Source: an uncultured Amylibacter sp.
GTDB lineage: Bacteria; Pseudomonadota; Alphaproteobacteria; Rhodobacterales; Rhodobacteraceae
NCBI GenBank assembly: GCA_938001995.1
Contig: CALLAV010000200.1
Span: 1 to 7,724 of the forward strand
Length of the DNA stretch: 7,724 nt
Reading direction: 5' to 3'
Shown here: one piece after another, positions 5,961 through 7,724 of the stretch
Layout of the letters: each line of letters starts with the position of its first letter
Position numbering within the stretch: position 1 is the first letter of the stretch
The notes under the pieces: generated by a model
The model's database searches: none
Seen by the model: only the letters and a program-made list of their open reading frames with translations
Told to the model about the DNA's origin: nothing
Position numbers and translations under genes: made by a program

Positions 5961-5966
5961 CCTTCC
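5961..5966 (-). promoter_or_regulatory. Ribosome binding site deciding the start of the 103-aa gene
   Basis: The minus strand reads GGAAGG, 6 nt before ATG 5954. Because it lies downstream of the alternative TTG at 5969, it favours the ATG. A 5-bp inverted repeat with a 4-nt loop (ATCAG/CTGAT, 5972-5985) sits just upstream and could be a small leader hairpin or a protein-binding site. Confidence 0.55.
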
Positions 5967-6238
5967 CAAACATCAGATCCCTGATAAGGGACACGACAGC
6001 TGAATTTTCATGATGGAGGATTGTGGTCCACTCTGGCAGACTGATGCGCCGATGCCGCAGTGAAACACAACTTTCGTACGTCACTCATAGTCTTTAAGCG
6101 CCGAGAACACAACCTTGGTGACTGCGACTCCATTTCTGAGTTTCCCAATGCTCCTAGATAGGTCAAGGTTTGCAAGCCTCGATCAAAAGCATCTAAGGAC
6201 CCTTTTCCAGCTATGCCACTTCTCGATATGCCCGCCCA

Positions 6239-6300
6239 AAAGCTGACATTCGCTGCGCTACAGTAGACTGGTAGGTTGGGCTCTTAGCAGCCATTCGCTG
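6239..6300. repeat. Pair of imperfect 15-bp direct repeats
   Basis: AGCTGACATTCGCTG (6241-6255) and AGCAGCCATTCGCTG (6286-6300) agree at 13 of 15 positions and lie 45 nt apart. On the minus strand both read CAGCGAATG followed by GC-containing tails. From memory, such CAGCGAATG(T/G)C(C/A/T)GCT words are common between genes in Roseobacter-group genomes. Their origin and function are unclear to me. Confidence 0.5.
6276..6295 (+). repeat. Left copy of a 20-bp repeat flanking the Hint gene
   Basis: TTGGGCTCTTAGCAGCCATT matches 7634-7653 at 17 of 20 positions in the same orientation. The central CTTAGCAGCC is identical in both. The nearby AAAGCTGACAT (6239-6249) recurs exactly in inverted orientation at 7625-7635, next to the right copy. 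Confidence 0.5.
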
Positions 6301-6511
6301 TAAAACTCACCAATGTTCCTTAAGGGCCGTACGCTTCAACGCCACGAACGTCTTGGGCGAGCCCTTAGTGCAGTTTCTACGTCGCGGAATCCGTATTGTA
6401 TCGACGGCTTAGCAATCTGTTCTTCCCTAACCGTAAGACGCAAGTGATACTGCGCAGATTGCAATGCCTAGAAAACACCCAAAGCAAAATACTGTGAGGA
6501 TCAATAACTCA

Positions 6512-7492
6512 TTACGCTACATTTTGTTGCATAGCTAATGCTTCATAGCCGCGCAAACAGATCCGAGCAGTGTCGCCATAATTTTCTAGGCCTAGTAGCT
6601 GCAGTTCTGGGAATAACGAAAACACCTCTTTGACGGAGGCATGTCGTAAGGATCCCAATGACGTCTCAGTTGGAAACAGGCTTTCACTTGGAGCACCGTT
6701 TGAACTCACAATCTGGTGGGAGTTAAACATCATATGAAAATATGTCACTCTTCCTCCAGTTTGAATTGAAACCCCTTCATTCGAAATCAGATGTTTTGCT
6801 GCAACAAATACCTCTGGTTCTCCGAACAACAATTGGGGAGAGCCTCCTTCGATTAACATTCGGTGGTTCGGTGAAACCAACAATGGAGCAGTATTCCGTA
6901 ACACTCCAGTTTCAAAGCGAATAGGAGCAAATTTCTCCTCTGCTAGAACAGTACGCTTACCGATCCATTGTAAGTGCTGGAATCCATTGTCTCGTGTTAG
7001 GATCATGTCTCCTGCCGACAGCGTTTCAATCCGTTTTTCACCCGCCTGTGTCGTGATCCAAGTGCCTGCCGCAAAGCATGGCACCAAATCATCATAGGCA
7101 ACGGCACCATCAGTGTTAAATGTACCGAAAGTATATGTGACGCTCGGATCAAGAGGTGTCTCTGAAACCATCAATGGTCCATAGTTTGCAGCACCGTTTG
7201 TCGCAATGAAGTACACGGTTCCGCTAGACCCGTCTGAACCCGTAAAGGTGTATTTGTAGCGTAAGTCTACAAGATCGCCATTACTGATTTCTGTAACAGT
7301 TGATACTGACACATCCTGATCAGGTTGATCCGCACCACCAGTATGTGTGAGATCTCCAAATATGGAGTCATCAGAGCCGTTTGAATCATCAACGGTAATT
7401 TGACCAGCCTGTTCAATCGTAAAATTACCTGAATGAGGATACGTGTTGTCCCCAGTAACAATGCGATAAACAAGAACGTTTTCGAGAGCCAT
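6512..7492 (-). CDS. Hint-domain (Hedgehog/intein-type) protein, 326 aa
   Basis: Residues 137-270 form a Hint_2-type autoprocessing domain. VPCFAAGTWI (137-146) carries the nucleophilic C139. LSAGDMILTRDNG (158-170) and LVSPNHRMLI (205-214) with H210 follow, then YFHMMFNSHQIVSSNG (251-266). The N-terminal 135 residues are acidic, rich in Gly/Asp/Thr and strand-like (TVYFIATNGAANYG), with no signal peptide. The C-terminus (GDTARICLRGYEALAM, 306-321) is the usual end of this Roseobacter-type family, so the gene looks complete. Known Hint domains cleave the peptide bond before the Cys. Members in this group are often thought to be exported without a cleavable signal, but the substrate and purpose are unknown. 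AAGG (complement of 7502-7505) lies 9 nt before the ATG. The gene appears AT-richer than its neighbours and is flanked by short repeats, which hints at acquisition. Confidence 0.88.
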   Translation of the reverse strand: MALENVLVYRIVTGDNTYPHSGNFTIEQAGQITVDDSNGSDDSIFGDLTHTGGADQPDQDVSVSTVTEISNGDLVDLRYKYTFTGSDGSSGTVYFIATNGAANYGPLMVSETPLDPSVTYTFGTFNTDGAVAYDDLVPCFAAGTWITTQAGEKRIETLSAGDMILTRDNGFQHLQWIGKRTVLAEEKFAPIRFETGVLRNTAPLLVSPNHRMLIEGGSPQLLFGEPEVFVAAKHLISNEGVSIQTGGRVTYFHMMFNSHQIVSSNGAPSESLFPTETSLGSLRHASVKEVFSLFPELQLLGLENYGDTARICLRGYEALAMQQNVA

Positions 7493-7724
7493 TTTTCTAA
7501 GCCTTACAAAACTTTCCCTAAAAAGGGATCGCTACCAAGGCTGTTGAAACTACGAAATGATGTTAAAAATGTGGCGGATTTTGAGTTTTAGGAAGTTTAG
7601 ATACACGAAAGTAACATCCTTTAGATGTCAGCTTTGTGCCCTTAGCAGCCGTTTAATAGACGCAAAGAATGGTATGGATCTGGCAACAGCGGACACCCAA
7701 AGACGTAATAAAATGCTGGTGATA
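7493..7724. other. Upstream region of the Hint gene
   Basis: No gene is supported here. On the minus strand it would hold the Hint gene's promoter and leader; I see no convincing promoter hexamers. A small hairpin, TCCCT-AAAA-AGGGA (7515-7528), lies 22 nt before the start codon. The region also holds the right copy of the flanking repeat (7634-7653). Confidence 0.4.
7625..7653 (+). repeat. Right copy of the Hint-flanking repeat, with an inverted fragment
   Basis: TTGTGCCCTTAGCAGCCGTT (7634-7653) matches 6276-6295 at 17 of 20 positions. It is joined on the left to ATGTCAGCTTT (7625-7635), the exact reverse complement of 6239-6249. The same two modules thus occur on both sides of the Hint gene, with one reversed. 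Confidence 0.5.

Larger units (their letters stand above)
5955..6511. other. 557-nt stretch without a convincing gene
   Basis: This stretch should hold the promoter of the seven-gene run and the 3' end region of the Hint gene. I find no convincing -35/-10 pair; TTGACC on the minus strand near 6160 has only a weak partner. A GTG-started frame (5884-6084, 66 codons) overlaps the 103-aa gene start and has no ribosome binding site I can support. The middle (6230-6300) carries short repeat fragments of the CAGCGAATG type, listed separately. There is a CCTTAAGG palindrome at 6318-6325. No GC-rich hairpin with a T-run follows the Hint gene stop. The stretch looks like decayed, repeat-derived intergenic DNA. 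Confidence 0.5.

Noticed and set aside
5884..6084. 66-codon minus-strand frame with a GTG start overlapping the 103-aa gene
   Set aside because: No ribosome binding site was found, it overlaps the better-supported gene by about 70 nt in another frame, and I recognise no family. It could be a decayed fragment, but I cannot support that.
6239..6300. Repeat pair as a CRISPR array
   Set aside because: There are only two imperfect 15-bp units, no regular repeat-spacer pattern and no cas genes in the window.

Overview
The window looks like chromosomal DNA of a marine alphaproteobacterium of the Roseobacter/Rhodobacteraceae type. The evidence is indirect: a Roseobacter-style Hint-domain protein, small alphaproteobacterial hypothetical proteins, and intergenic fragments built on CAGCGAATG/AGCTGACATTCGCTG words. 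I see no rRNA, tRNA, CRISPR array, intact insertion sequence or phage gene.

Region 1 (1-1315) is a divergent pair. The minus strand carries the start of a PotA-type polyamine ABC transporter ATPase, cut by the window edge after 135 residues. The plus strand carries a LuxR-type helix-turn-helix regulator with a TTG start. Between them lies a perfect 16-bp palindrome (478-493) directly before the regulator's ribosome binding site. A matching half-site (436-442) lies nearer the transporter gene. This is the layout of a regulator controlling itself and its neighbour.

Region 2 (1462-5954) is a run of seven minus-strand genes with short gaps or overlaps, converging on the LuxR gene. In transcription order they are: a 103-aa hypothetical, a 117-aa single-span membrane protein (ATGA overlap), a 279-aa exported protein made of seven two-cysteine repeats (11-nt overlap), a DUF1611/DgcN-like P-loop protein, a PLP-dependent racemase of the ornithine racemase (Orr) type (ATGA overlap), and two small hypotheticals of 72 and 93 aa. 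The metabolic core is the DUF1611-racemase pair. Known DgcN proteins N-acetylate D-glutamate and work with DgcA, an enolase-superfamily racemase acting on the N-acetylated product. Here the partner is a PLP enzyme, which needs a free alpha-amino group, so the pathway order or the substrate should differ. A strong 13-bp stem-loop sits just before the DUF1611 gene.

Region 3 (5955-7724) is a 557-nt stretch without a convincing gene, followed by a 326-aa Hint-domain protein on the minus strand and its upstream region. The Hint gene looks AT-richer than its neighbours. It is flanked by two copies of a 20-bp sequence (17 of 20 identical), plus related inverted fragments, which suggests a repeat-rich, recombinogenic spot.

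The most novel feature is the DUF1611/Orr-type racemase pair embedded in a set of membrane, exported and unknown small proteins. Its substrate cannot be read from sequence alone.
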